A stretch of 64,000 nucleotides of DNA from Candidimonas humi (GTDB taxonomy: Bacteria > Pseudomonadota > Gammaproteobacteria > Burkholderiales > Burkholderiaceae_B): the NCBI RefSeq assembly GCF_019166065.1, contig NZ_JAHTBN010000002.1, positions 310,001 through 374,000 on the forward strand, read 5' to 3'. Both the position numbers and the translations under genes were made by a program. Shown here in pieces: positions 39,251 to 48,227 of the stretch. Each line of letters starts with the position of its first letter. Within the stretch, counting starts at the first letter, position 1. The notes under the pieces are model-generated. The model had not been told where the DNA came from. It made no database searches and worked only from the letters and a program-made list of their open reading frames with translations.

Positions 39251-40378
39251 GTGCCCAGCTTGCTGCCTGATGTCGACCCTGAGGGGTTGCTGGAATATTC
39301 GGTGGTCTACACCGACCGGGCCATCAATCATATGTCGAATGTCTTCCAGGATGTGATGAAAGACATTTCCAGGACCTTGAAACAGGTCTACAACGCGCAC
39401 TCGGCGATCATCGTGCCGGGCAGCGGCACCTTCGGCATGGAGGCCGTGGCGCGCCAGTTCGCCACCGGCAAGCGCTGCCTGGTGATCCGCAACGGCTGGT
39501 TCAGTTATCGCTGGAGCCAGATCTTCGACATGGGGTCCATCCCGTCGCACTCGACCGTGCTCAAGGCGCGGCCGGTGGCGCAGGGCAAGCAGGCGGCGTT
39601 CGCGCCGCCGCCCATCGACGAAGTGGTGGCGGCGATCAAGGCCGAGAAGCCCGACCTGGTGTTTGCCCCGCACGTGGAAACGGCCTCGGGCATCATCCTG
39701 CCCGAAGACTATATGCGCAAGGTGGCGCAAGCCGTGCACGCGCATGGCGGCATGTTCGTGCTGGACTGCATCGCTTCGGGCGCGATCTGGGTGGACATGC
39801 AGGCGATCGGCGTGGATGTGCTGATCAGCGCGCCGCAAAAAGGCTGGAGCGGCCCGGCCTGCTGCGCGCTGGTGATGCTGGGCGCTACGGCGCGCGAGCG
39901 CATCGATGCCACCACCAGCACCAGCTTCGCCTGCGACCTGCGCAAGTGGCTGCAGATCATGGAAGCCTACGAGAAGGGCGGCCATGCCTATCACGCCACC
40001 ATGCCTACGGATGCGCTGACGAAGCTGCGCAATGTCATGGCGGAAACGCAGGCCCTGGGTTTCGATACGGCGCGTGCACGCCAGCAGGAACTCGGCGACC
40101 GGGTGCGCGCGCTGCTGGCCGAGAAAGGGTTTCCGAGCGTGGCGGCCAAGGGCTTCGAGGCGCCGGGCGTGGTGGTCAGTTATACCGACGACGACGGCAT
40201 ACATTCGGCCAAGAAGCTCGCGCAGGCCGGCCTGCAGGCCGCCGCCGGCGTGCCGCTGCAATGCGACGAGCCGGCCGATTTCAAGACCTTCCGCCTGGGC
40301 CTGTTCGGCCTGGACAAGTTGAAGAATGTCGACCGCACCGTGGCGACGCTGGCCAAGGCGCTGGACTCGATAGCGTAA
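39251..40378 (+). CDS. class V aminotransferase, alanine-glyoxylate/serine-glyoxylate type
   Basis: A 375-residue PLP enzyme of fold type I. PLP lysine is K197 in SAPQKGWSGP; D172 (LDCIASG) contacts the pyridine nitrogen; PGSGTFGMEA (56-65) binds the phosphate. The start is a GTG at 39251 with AGGAG six bases upstream; the frame is open for another 72 codons but that part is not homologous. The family transfers amino groups from alanine or serine to glyoxylate or related oxo acids. It diverges from the Bug / hydrolase / FMN oxidase operon, which could supply an oxo acid, but a functional link is speculative. Confidence 0.9.
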   Translation: MPSLLPDVDPEGLLEYSVVYTDRAINHMSNVFQDVMKDISRTLKQVYNAHSAIIVPGSGTFGMEAVARQFATGKRCLVIRNGWFSYRWSQIFDMGSIPSHSTVLKARPVAQGKQAAFAPPPIDEVVAAIKAEKPDLVFAPHVETASGIILPEDYMRKVAQAVHAHGGMFVLDCIASGAIWVDMQAIGVDVLISAPQKGWSGPACCALVMLGATARERIDATTSTSFACDLRKWLQIMEAYEKGGHAYHATMPTDALTKLRNVMAETQALGFDTARARQQELGDRVRALLAEKGFPSVAAKGFEAPGVVVSYTDDDGIHSAKKLAQAGLQAAAGVPLQCDEPADFKTFRLGLFGLDKLKNVDRTVATLAKALDSIA

Positions 40379-40384
40379 GGCCAC

Positions 40385-41332
40385 TCAAGGCTTGCAGCCG
40401 GCAGCCGCGAATCCTAGCTTCTTCATCGCTTGTGCCAGGGCCTGGGCCGAGGCGCCATATTGTTTCCAGGGGGCGTTGCCGCAGCGCAGGCGTTCGCCGA
40501 TATTGCGCAGATGCCATTGCGTGGGGCTCTCGAGCTTTTCCACTTCGTCCCAGGAAAGCGGCACGGACACGCCCATGCCCGGGCGGGCGCGCACTGACCA
40601 CGCGGCCACGGTGGTGGCGCCGAAGCCGTTGCGCAGGTAGTCGATGTAGATGCGTCCTACGCGCTTGTCGGGGCCGCTATGCGCGGAGAACCGGCGCGGC
40701 GCATCGTCGGCCATGCGCTGCACGATGGCGTGCGAGAAATCCTTGACGGTGTCCCAGCCGTAGCGGCGCTGCAGCGGCACGACCACGTGCAGTCCCTTGC
40801 CGCCGCTGGTCTTGGCAAAGCATGCCAGCCCGAGTTCGCCCAGGAATGCGCGCACGGCCAGGGCGGCCTGCGGCACGGCGGACCAGGCCACGCCTTCGCC
40901 GGGGTCCAAGTCGAAGACCATCCTGTCGGGGCGGCCGATACGGTCGCGCCTGGCGTTCCAGGTATGGAACTCTATGGCGCCCATCTGCGCCGCGCCCGCC
41001 AGGCCGCGGGCCGTGGCGATCTCCATCAGCGGCGGGTGTTCCTTGTCCAGTTGCTGGGGCAGCGATCGCACGCCGGGTATGGGCGGCGTCCCCATGTGCT
41101 TCTGGAAAAAGATTTCCCCGGCCAGGCCTGCGGGGGCGCGCACCAGGGATACCGGCCTGCCTTTCAGGTGTTCGAGCATCAGGCCGGCGACCTGCTGGTA
41201 ATACTCGACCAGTTCGATCTTGGTGATGCCGGTGGATTCGTCGACGATGCGTTGGCGGTGGGTGATCCGCACCGCATTCGTGGAAGCCGCCGCGTTTCCG
41301 GCGCGGCCCCGGTGTGGATGTGGAGCAGGCAT
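40385..41332 (-). CDS. stand-alone LigD-type polymerase/primase domain
   Basis: A 315-residue archaeo-eukaryotic primase-fold polymerase of the LigD Pol family. It starts with the usual domain entry VRITHRQRIVDESTGITKIE. Catalytic metal residues D141 and D143 (VFDLDPGEG) and D231 (RIYIDYLRN) are intact, as are H123 (IEFHTW) and the nucleotide-binding SGGKGLH (176-182). LigD Pol fills gaps and adds ribonucleotides in bacterial end joining. Here no ligase or phosphoesterase domain is attached and no Ku gene is in the window. GGAGG is five bases before the ATG. It may be a free-standing partner of LigD encoded elsewhere. Confidence 0.9.
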   Translation of the reverse strand: MPAPHPHRGRAGNAAASTNAVRITHRQRIVDESTGITKIELVEYYQQVAGLMLEHLKGRPVSLVRAPAGLAGEIFFQKHMGTPPIPGVRSLPQQLDKEHPPLMEIATARGLAGAAQMGAIEFHTWNARRDRIGRPDRMVFDLDPGEGVAWSAVPQAALAVRAFLGELGLACFAKTSGGKGLHVVVPLQRRYGWDTVKDFSHAIVQRMADDAPRRFSAHSGPDKRVGRIYIDYLRNGFGATTVAAWSVRARPGMGVSVPLSWDEVEKLESPTQWHLRNIGERLRCGNAPWKQYGASAQALAQAMKKLGFAAAGCKP

Positions 41333-41369
41333 GTGGCCCTCCTCTTGCCGGAGGTGCGCCGCGCGGCGC

Positions 41370-42086
41370 TTACCGTACCGGCAGGAAATTGAAGAACAGC
41401 AGCCCCTGGACGTAGTTGATGCCCACGCGCCGCAGGTTTTCGTCGAGCAGATTGGCGATCAGGTCGAGGCGGCCTATGAGTTCGCCGAATTGGCGCTCGA
41501 AGCTCAGGTTGTGTACGTCTCCCGTCAGCTCGTTGGACAGCAGCAGCGGGCGGCCGGCGCCATCGCGGCGGTTGGCCAGCAGCCACGCGGCGATTTCCAC
41601 GTTGCGGGCGGCGTTGTAGATGCGCTGCGCATTCAGGATGTCGGTGGCGTAGAAGCGCGTCTTGCCATTGTGAGCCTGGATGATCATATTGGCCAGGCCG
41701 AGTATGAAGGCGCGCACGCGGTCGCCCTGGTAGGACGGATCCAGCGCCACCGACAGAATCTGGATATCGCTCAAGCCCTTCAGGTCGGGCGGCGGCTGGC
41801 CGGTGGACAGGGCCTTGCGGCCTTGGGCGATGGCGGTGGCGAGGTCGGGCGCGCCGGTCTTGCGCCATTCGGAAGGATTGCGGCGGTAGAGTTTCTCGAG
41901 CAGCACGCCCAGGCTGGCGAGGTTGTCGCGCATGGCGATGGTGACCGTGCGATTGAAATCGGTCTGCGCGAACTGGTCGAAGGACATGCCTTCGTCCTGG
42001 GGCGTCCGGCCGTTCTTGGGGGGCGGTCCTGCACAGCCGGCCAGCGCCAGGGCGAGGGCCAGCGCCGCACAGGCGCGCACGGTCAT
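41370..42086 (-). CDS. predicted lipoprotein of unknown function
   Basis: A 238-residue protein beginning with a lipoprotein signal peptide (Ala/Leu-rich core ending ALAGC near residue 21, a good lipobox). The mature part is mostly helical (NRTVTIAMRDNLASLGVLLEK, NVEIAAWLLANRRDG, FERQFGELIGRLDLIANLLD). I do not recognise a characterised family. The ATG at 42086 is chosen because the signal starts there; an in-frame ATG at 42125 would add 13 residues, and an extended frame further upstream is not signal-like. Probable site is the periplasmic face of a membrane. It lies 37 bases upstream of the LigD-Pol gene. Confidence 0.75.
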   Translation of the reverse strand: MTVRACAALALALALAGCAGPPPKNGRTPQDEGMSFDQFAQTDFNRTVTIAMRDNLASLGVLLEKLYRRNPSEWRKTGAPDLATAIAQGRKALSTGQPPPDLKGLSDIQILSVALDPSYQGDRVRAFILGLANMIIQAHNGKTRFYATDILNAQRIYNAARNVEIAAWLLANRRDGAGRPLLLSNELTGDVHNLSFERQFGELIGRLDLIANLLDENLRRVGINYVQGLLFFNFLPVR

Positions 42087-42124
42087 GCGAGGCGTCGGGC
42101 CGCCAGGGGCGAAACGCGGCCCCA

Positions 42125-42778
42125 TCAGGTCAGTAACTTGAGCACTTGCGCCGCAGTGGCGCGGAGGTCCGGCGCCGCGATGGGGGCGTTGGGAAAGGGC
42201 TGGCGCTGGCGCCGTCCGCCTTGTTCGAGGTCGGCGCCGTAGCAGTCCAGGCCGAGCAGGCGTATGTCCGCGGGCAGTGCCGCGGCCAGTTCGTCGCAGC
42301 ATGCCTGTTCGTCGGCGGGGTCGAGCGCGGCGGCTTCCCCCCACTGGGTTTCGTCGATCCAGCCCATGCGGGCGAAGCCGCCGATATAGCGCGCGCGCTT
42401 GGGCTGCAGCCGGAAAAAGGCGAAGTCGCCGAGTTCCAGGTATTGCCGCGCATCGGGCTGGTAGCGCAGGTAGCGGGCCAGCATTGCGGGCGCGATGTCC
42501 AGCGGCGTCGCGTCGCCTATCAGCGTCAGGCGCGGTTCTTCCAGGACGTTGTGGCTGCCGGGCGGGGTCACCAGCAGGCTGGCGCGCGGATCGGCCCGCA
42601 GGTTGCGGGTGTGTTCCGCGAGGCGGCTGACGAGCAGTATGGGGCAATGGCGCTCGTCCGGGACGAAGGGCAGTATCGACGCATGCGGATAGCCCGGCAG
42701 CTGCGCCGACTGAGTGGCGAGCGCAGCCGCGGCCGAGCCGTGCAGGAGATGTATGAGGACGCTGGTTTCCGCCTTCAT
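42125..42778 (-). CDS. HugZ-like FMN/heme-binding split-barrel protein
   Basis: A 217-residue protein of the pyridoxamine 5'-phosphate oxidase-like split-barrel fold. The N-terminal barrel (PGYPHASILPFVPDERHCPIL, SRLAEHTRNLRADPRASLLV) and the C-terminal helical domain beginning LGDFAFFRLQPKRARYIGGF match the HugZ/heme-utilisation group. Such proteins bind heme or FMN, but catalytic roles vary. No heme uptake genes are nearby. The ATG at 42778 starts eight codons inside the longest open frame and fits the family. Confidence 0.8.
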   Translation of the reverse strand: MKAETSVLIHLLHGSAAAALATQSAQLPGYPHASILPFVPDERHCPILLVSRLAEHTRNLRADPRASLLVTPPGSHNVLEEPRLTLIGDATPLDIAPAMLARYLRYQPDARQYLELGDFAFFRLQPKRARYIGGFARMGWIDETQWGEAAALDPADEQACCDELAAALPADIRLLGLDCYGADLEQGGRRQRQPFPNAPIAAPDLRATAAQVLKLLT

Positions 42779-42860
42779 GCCCGCGCCGCCCGGATGCTGC
42801 ACGGGGACGTAGGGCCCTGGGCCGCGAGAGCCGGGCGATGCCGTTTGAGGCGGCCTGCGC

Positions 42861-43682
42861 TCAGCATATGAGCCAGCCGGCCAGCCGGGCCATCGGCCCT
42901 TGTATCAGGTGGGCGATCGGGGCGGGCAGGCTCAGGGGCTTGAGCAGCATCTTGGCGGCCATGGTGACCGGGTAGTGGCGCCGAACCCGGCGCGTGATGC
43001 GCTCGCGCAAGGCGCGGAATTCGGTCTTGTCGGCCGCCGGCCCGAGGCTGGTGGCGTAGGCATGCCACAGCGCGCATTCGACGTCGTCGTTGCGCACTTC
43101 CAGGACGCGCCGCTTGAGCGCGCCCAGCACGCGCAGCCGGCCCGGCGGCTGGCTGGCGTCGTACATGCGGAAGTAGCCGTAGAAGTGCTTGTAGTGATTG
43201 ATTTCGTCGGAACGGATGCGCGCGGCAATGCCCGACAGCACCGGTTCGGTGGCGTGCGCCGCGAGGGCCTGGTAGAAGGTGGCCGTGCCGGTTTCGACGA
43301 CGCAGCGCGCCACCATTTCGAGGCTTTGCTGGGGTTCGAGCGCTTCGACCGTGCAGCGCGGGCCGTAGTCGGCGTAGAACGCCGCGTAGGCGGTATCCCA
43401 GTCGAATTCCGGCCAGACGTGGCGCACGTAGTCGCGCAGCCTTTTGCCGTGGCGCACTTCTTCGGTCTGCCATTTTTCGCGCAGCCAGCCGACGATCTCA
43501 GCGTTGTTCTCGAAGTGGCTTACGAGATTGTCGGTGTAGAGGTCCGAGGCGATTTCGACGAAAGATGCGGCCGCCACCAGATACAGCATGTCCGGCTGAG
43601 CCCGCGCCTGCGCACGGTCTATGGTGTCGTAGGGGACATGGTCTAGGTTCCAGTGTGGCGTGGCAATGATGGATTCACGCAT
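42861..43682 (-). CDS. ferritin-like di-iron protein
   Basis: A 273-residue helical protein with a complete di-iron carboxylate site: E43 (FVEIASD), E75-x-x-H78 (EEVRH), E130 (VVETGT) and E160-x-x-H163 (DEINH). This spacing is that of the ferritin-like superfamily with oxidase or desaturase chemistry. The C-terminal third is basic, ends in a hydrophobic segment (LAGWLIC) and may contact the membrane. The exact family is not certain; acyl-ACP-desaturase-like or rubrerythrin-like oxygenase are options. It precedes the HugZ-like gene by 82 bases on the same strand. Confidence 0.8.
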   Translation of the reverse strand: MRESIIATPHWNLDHVPYDTIDRAQARAQPDMLYLVAAASFVEIASDLYTDNLVSHFENNAEIVGWLREKWQTEEVRHGKRLRDYVRHVWPEFDWDTAYAAFYADYGPRCTVEALEPQQSLEMVARCVVETGTATFYQALAAHATEPVLSGIAARIRSDEINHYKHFYGYFRMYDASQPPGRLRVLGALKRRVLEVRNDDVECALWHAYATSLGPAADKTEFRALRERITRRVRRHYPVTMAAKMLLKPLSLPAPIAHLIQGPMARLAGWLIC

Positions 43683-43821
43683 ATCCAGAGATCCCGTGGT
43701 TGCGAGGTTCGTGTTTTACCCGCGCTTTGTCCGTTACTACATTGTATGCCTGTTGTCATTATTGTGAAATGCCGCGAGCCTCGGCGCCAGTGCCCCGGAA
43801 CGGCCCGCGCACGCCCGGGAA

Positions 43822-44463
43822 TTACGCCATTGCTTGCTTTGCGCGCGCCCACCAGCTTTGCACGGCGGGATGCTGGAATTGTGTTTCGACGTATTTCAAT
43901 ATTTGGACCGGAACGGTGTCGCCGTTGGCGCTCAGGCGGGCGAGCATGACGGCCAGGTCGACGTCGGCGACGCACCACTCGCCGAACAGCGGGCCGCCCC
44001 GTTCGTCTATCAGGCTTTCGGCTGCGGCCAGCAGCTTGTCGGCCGCCGCGCGGGCGGAGGCCGACAAGGGCTGCGGATTCTTGTTGGCGTAGATGACCGT
44101 CGTGGGGCGTTCGGCGCGCAAAGCCGCCAGGTCGCTGCGCAGCCAGGCCTGGATCTGCCGCGCCCGGGCCCTGGGGCGCGGCTGCGCCGGCAGCACGCGC
44201 GGGTACTGCGGCGCGCCGTAGACGTCTTCCAGGTATTCGGCGATCGCCGACGATTCGGACAGCGAGAATTCGTCGTCCACCAGCGTGGGCACCCTGGACG
44301 TCAGGGAAACGCGGCCGAACTGCGGAGTCGTGTTCTGCCTGGCGCGCAGGTCCAGGGCCTCGAGGGTGTAGGACAGGCCTTTTGCTTCCAGCGCCGCGTA
44401 TGCCGACAATGCATAGGGGCTGGAATAATCGATGTCGACGTACAGGACTAAGGTTTGGGCCAT
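43822..44463 (-). CDS. yfcF: glutathione S-transferase, YfcF type
   Basis: A 213-residue GST with an N-terminal thioredoxin-like domain (SSPYALSAYAALEAKGLSY, SRVPTLVDDEFSLSESSAIA for glutathione binding) and an all-helical C-terminal domain (RARARQIQAWLRSDL, FGEWCVADVDLAVML). Length and sequence match E. coli YfcF, which has glutathione transferase and peroxidase-like activity. The ATG at 44463 is the conserved start. Standing alone, 254 bases downstream of nrtD. Confidence 0.93.
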   Translation of the reverse strand: MAQTLVLYVDIDYSSPYALSAYAALEAKGLSYTLEALDLRARQNTTPQFGRVSLTSRVPTLVDDEFSLSESSAIAEYLEDVYGAPQYPRVLPAQPRPRARARQIQAWLRSDLAALRAERPTTVIYANKNPQPLSASARAAADKLLAAAESLIDERGGPLFGEWCVADVDLAVMLARLSANGDTVPVQILKYVETQFQHPAVQSWWARAKQAMA

Positions 44464-44558
44464 GGCAGAATCTTCCGGGTGATGTGCGTGGGGCTTTGTG
44501 ATTCTTCCTGCATCATAATCCCGGGCACCGGGCGTGTCCTGCAAACCCCTTGCGCCCG

Positions 44559-44595
44559 CGTGTCCACGTGTCCATGGCATCTGCGGCATCTGCGG
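44559..44595. repeat. short tandem repeats between yfcF and nrtD
   Basis: Two perfect copies of CGTGTCCA (44559-44574) are followed shortly by two perfect copies of CATCTGCGG (44578-44595). They are non-coding and lie in the nrtD-yfcF interval. Such arrays can expand or contract by slippage; no role is evident. Confidence 0.6.
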
Positions 44596-44717
44596 TGTCG
44601 GCAGCGTGCGCATGCCGACAGCGGCTGTGCGGCATCGGCGGCCCGGGCCATGCATGGCGCAGCGCGCGGGCATGCGGACGGATCCTGTTGCGCGGCCGGC
44701 CGGGCCGGCCGCAAGAT

Positions 44718-45518
<801 letters not shown>

Positions 45519-45521
45519 GTT

Positions 45522-46403
45522 TCATTCTCCCTTGTAGTCGAGATGCCGGGCCAGCGCCCCCAGGGCCGCGTCCAGCGCGAGGCCGACCGCCCCGATCACG
45601 AAGATCGCCACCAGGATGTGCTGGACGTTCAGGTTGTTCCACTCGTCCCATAGCCAGAAGCCGATGCCGGTGCCGCCGGTAAGCATCTCGGCGGCCACGA
45701 TGACCAGCCAAGCGGTGCCGATCGACAGCCGTACGCCGGTGAGCATGTGCGGCAGCGCGGCGGGCAGCAGTATGCGGGCGAACACCGTGCTTTCGGGCAG
45801 GTTCAGCACCCGGGCCACGTTCATATAATCTTGCGGCACGCGGCGCACGCCGTCCGCCGTGTTGATGATCAGGGGCCAGATGGAGCAGATGAAAATGGCC
45901 CAGATGGCGGCAGGGTTGGCGGCCTTGAACAGCAACAGGCCCAGCGGCAGCCATGCCAGCGGCGACACCGGGCGCAGCAGGCTGATGACCGGCGCGCAGA
46001 TGGCGTCCAGGGGCTTGAAGCGGCCGATCAGGAAGCCGGCGGGTATACCGACCGCCGCCGCCAGCGCAAAGCCGGCAGCGACCCGGCCGAGCGAGGCCAG
46101 GATGTTCCAGCCTATGCCCATGTCGTTGGGGCCCTTGTCGTAGAACGGATCGGCGAACAGGACGGCGGCCGAGCGGAAGGTGGGGGCGGGGCCCGGTATG
46201 CCGGCGATGTTCATCGACACGAGCTGCCAGGCGGCCAGCAGCAAGCCGAAGCCGCAGAGCGTCGCCGCGCACTGGTTCAGCCATTGCGCAGCGCGCCGGC
46301 GCCACTGGGCGGCGGCGATGGCCGGCGTGGGATCTACGCTGCCGGCGGCTGCGGGCGGGGACAAGGACGGCGAGGAAACGAATTTTGCGAGAAAAGGATT
46401 CAT
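45522..46403 (-). CDS. nrtB: nitrate-type ABC transporter permease
   Basis: A 293-residue inner-membrane permease with an N-terminal cytoplasmic tail of about 40 residues and six predicted helices. The coupling-helix region reads RLSIGTAWLVIVAAEMLTGG and the segment PLGLLLFKAANPAAIWAIF is typical of NrtB/SsuC permeases. It begins 101 bases after the binding-protein gene and ends three bases before the ATPase gene. Confidence 0.88.
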   Translation of the reverse strand: MNPFLAKFVSSPSLSPPAAAGSVDPTPAIAAAQWRRRAAQWLNQCAATLCGFGLLLAAWQLVSMNIAGIPGPAPTFRSAAVLFADPFYDKGPNDMGIGWNILASLGRVAAGFALAAAVGIPAGFLIGRFKPLDAICAPVISLLRPVSPLAWLPLGLLLFKAANPAAIWAIFICSIWPLIINTADGVRRVPQDYMNVARVLNLPESTVFARILLPAALPHMLTGVRLSIGTAWLVIVAAEMLTGGTGIGFWLWDEWNNLNVQHILVAIFVIGAVGLALDAALGALARHLDYKGE

Positions 46404-46504
46404 GGCGAGCTGCTCTATCTGTGTGCGTGGGGGGCGATACTTGGCCCGAAAACCGAAAACCGGCGAGTCGATCGCGATGCCGGCGATCGACTCGCCGTGC
46501 TCGT

Positions 46505-47830
46505 TCAGGCGTGAATGGCGAAGCTGTCGGCATAGGCGGCCGGATTACCGCCGTCCCAGGTCTTGCCGTCCATCAGGGTGGCCGCGCGCATAGTGCTTGC
46601 GGGCACAGGCACGGATGCCGCCGCGGCCGCCTCTTTGTACAGGGCGATGTGATTGATTTCGCTGGCCACGGCCAGGTAGTCCGGATGCTTGCGCAGCAGG
46701 CCCCAACGCTTGTGCTGGGTAAGGAACCACATGCCGTCGCTGAGATATGGGAAATTCACGGCGCCCCCGCCATAAAAGCGCATGGGGTGCCTGTCGGTCC
46801 ATGACCGGCCCAGGCCGTTGCTGTATTCGCCCAGCATGCGGCCCTGTATCAGCCCGGCCTGGGTGTTCACATAGGACTTGGCGGCGATCGTCTGCGCCGT
46901 CTTGCGCATATGGTCGGGCGAGCTGTCTATCCATCTGCCGGCTTCCAGTATGGCGGCGACGACGGCGCGTGCGGTGTTCGGATATTTCTGCACGAAATCG
47001 GCGCGCGCGCCCAACACTTTTTCGGGATGGTCCGGCCAGATGTCCTGGGTCGTCGCGGCGCTGAAGCCTATGCCGTCGGCGATGGCGCGGGCATTCCAGG
47101 GCTCGCCCACGCAGAAGCCGTCCATGGCGCCGATGCGCATATTGGCTACCATCTGCGGCGGCGGCACGGTAATGGCGCGCGCGTCCTTGAAGGGGTCGAT
47201 GCCGTAGGCGGCCAGCCAATAGTAGAGCCACATGGCGTGCGTGCCCGTGGGAAAAGTCTGGGCGAATGTGTATGTGCGCTTGGCCGCGGACATGGCCTTC
47301 TTCAGGCTCGCCCCGTCGGTTACGCCCGCCGTGTCATGCAACTGGCGCGACAAGGTGATGCCCTGTCCGTTCTGGTTCAGGCTCATCAGCACCGCCATTT
47401 TTGTCGCCGCACCGGCCAGGCCCAGATGCATGCCGTAGATCATGCCGTACAGCGCATGCGCGAAATCCAGGTCGCCGGTGACGAGTTTTTCCCGCACCGA
47501 GGCCCACGAGGCTTCCTTGCTGGGTATGATTTTCACGCCATGTTTTTTGTCCAGCCCGAGCTCCGCGGCCATGACGACCGAGGCGCAGTCGGTCAAGGGG
47601 ATGAAGCCTATTTTCACTTCCGTCTTTTCCGGCGCATCGGAGCCTGCGGCCCAGGCGGCGGGGCCGGCCAGCGGGCTCAACAGGCCGGCGGCCCCCAATC
47701 CTGCGGCGGACTTCGCGGCCCTGCCCAGCCAGGCGCGGCGGCTCGCGCCGCTTGGCGTCAGGTCGGGACGGCCAGAAGAGGAAGAATGGTCGGCATAGTG
47801 CTTGCGGGAAGTCTTGTCGGCGGCTTTCAT
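46505..47830 (-). CDS. nrtA: nitrate-type ABC transporter substrate-binding protein (Tat substrate)
   Basis: A 441-residue periplasmic binding protein. A long N-terminus carries SRRAWLGRAAKSAAGLG, a twin-arginine motif before a hydrophobic stretch, so export probably uses Tat. The mature protein begins EKTEVKIGFIPLTDCASVVM and includes VGEPWNARAIADGIGF and HPEKVLGARADFV, close to NrtA/CmpA nitrate or bicarbonate binders. First gene of nrtABD. A consensus sigma-54 promoter lies about 70 bases upstream. The ligand is more likely nitrate than bicarbonate given that promoter and the betaproteobacterial background. Confidence 0.87.
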   Translation of the reverse strand: MKAADKTSRKHYADHSSSSGRPDLTPSGASRRAWLGRAAKSAAGLGAAGLLSPLAGPAAWAAGSDAPEKTEVKIGFIPLTDCASVVMAAELGLDKKHGVKIIPSKEASWASVREKLVTGDLDFAHALYGMIYGMHLGLAGAATKMAVLMSLNQNGQGITLSRQLHDTAGVTDGASLKKAMSAAKRTYTFAQTFPTGTHAMWLYYWLAAYGIDPFKDARAITVPPPQMVANMRIGAMDGFCVGEPWNARAIADGIGFSAATTQDIWPDHPEKVLGARADFVQKYPNTARAVVAAILEAGRWIDSSPDHMRKTAQTIAAKSYVNTQAGLIQGRMLGEYSNGLGRSWTDRHPMRFYGGGAVNFPYLSDGMWFLTQHKRWGLLRKHPDYLAVASEINHIALYKEAAAAASVPVPASTMRAATLMDGKTWDGGNPAAYADSFAIHA

Positions 47831-47900
47831 TTGCGGTCCTGGTCCGGAGATATGGGTTTACGCGGCGAGCCCGTGGGCTCGTGCACACACTCCAGTCATA

Positions 47901-47916
47901 AGCAATGTTCGTGCCA
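47901..47916 (-). promoter_or_regulatory. sigma-54 (RpoN) promoter for nrtABD
   Basis: On the minus strand the sequence is TGGCACGAACATTGCT, an exact match to the sigma-54 consensus TGGCAC-R-N4-TTGCW. The invariant GG (47915-47914) and GC (47903-47902) are exactly ten bases apart. The predicted start near 47891 gives a leader of about 60 bases to the nrtA ATG. Confidence 0.85.
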
Positions 47917-48003
47917 ATATCCCGATACCGAAAAAAACTGCCATGTCGTCGGCGAGGGTTCGGGGCGGATGAGTCCGGGGGCGCCTGCCGTTTTTTCTTG
48001 CAC

Positions 48004-48041
48004 TGCACCATCAGCGGGCCATGTCGCCGCTTTGCGGTGCA
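48004..48041. promoter_or_regulatory. possible NtrC enhancer half-sites
   Basis: TGCACCA (48004-48010) and GGTGCA (48036-48041) resemble halves of the NtrC site (TGCACCA...TGGTGCA) and lie about 113-150 bases upstream of the predicted sigma-54 start, a usual enhancer distance. They are too far apart to form one dyad, so each would have to be one half of a degenerate site. Confidence 0.35.
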
Positions 48042-48227
48042 TGGGCGCCGGAGCGAAGCCGGGCCGGCGCCGCAATAATTGGTTGGATTCCAGCCACACG
48101 GTAGCGAAAAGCCTGGCCCGGAACGCCCGCCGCAGCGAGCCATCGCCTAAAATCTTGCGGCGCCGAGCACGAATCCCGCAGCCGCGGATGTGCCGGCCTA
48201 CTTCTCGCCCCCGGTCGCACGATTCCC

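Larger units (their letters stand above)
47831..48227. other. divergent regulatory region nrtA / glycosyltransferase
   Basis: About 400 bases between divergent genes. It contains a sigma-54 promoter for nrtA (47901-47916) and, 88-140 bases further upstream, TGCACCA and GGTGCA half-sites resembling NtrC binding sequences. No coding sequence is supported. Confidence 0.7.

Noticed and set aside
41333-42647. Possible remnant of the LigD ligase half upstream of the polymerase domain
   Set aside because: The upstream sequence is fully explained by a lipoprotein gene and a HugZ-like gene in other frames; no ligase KxDG-type motif was seen.
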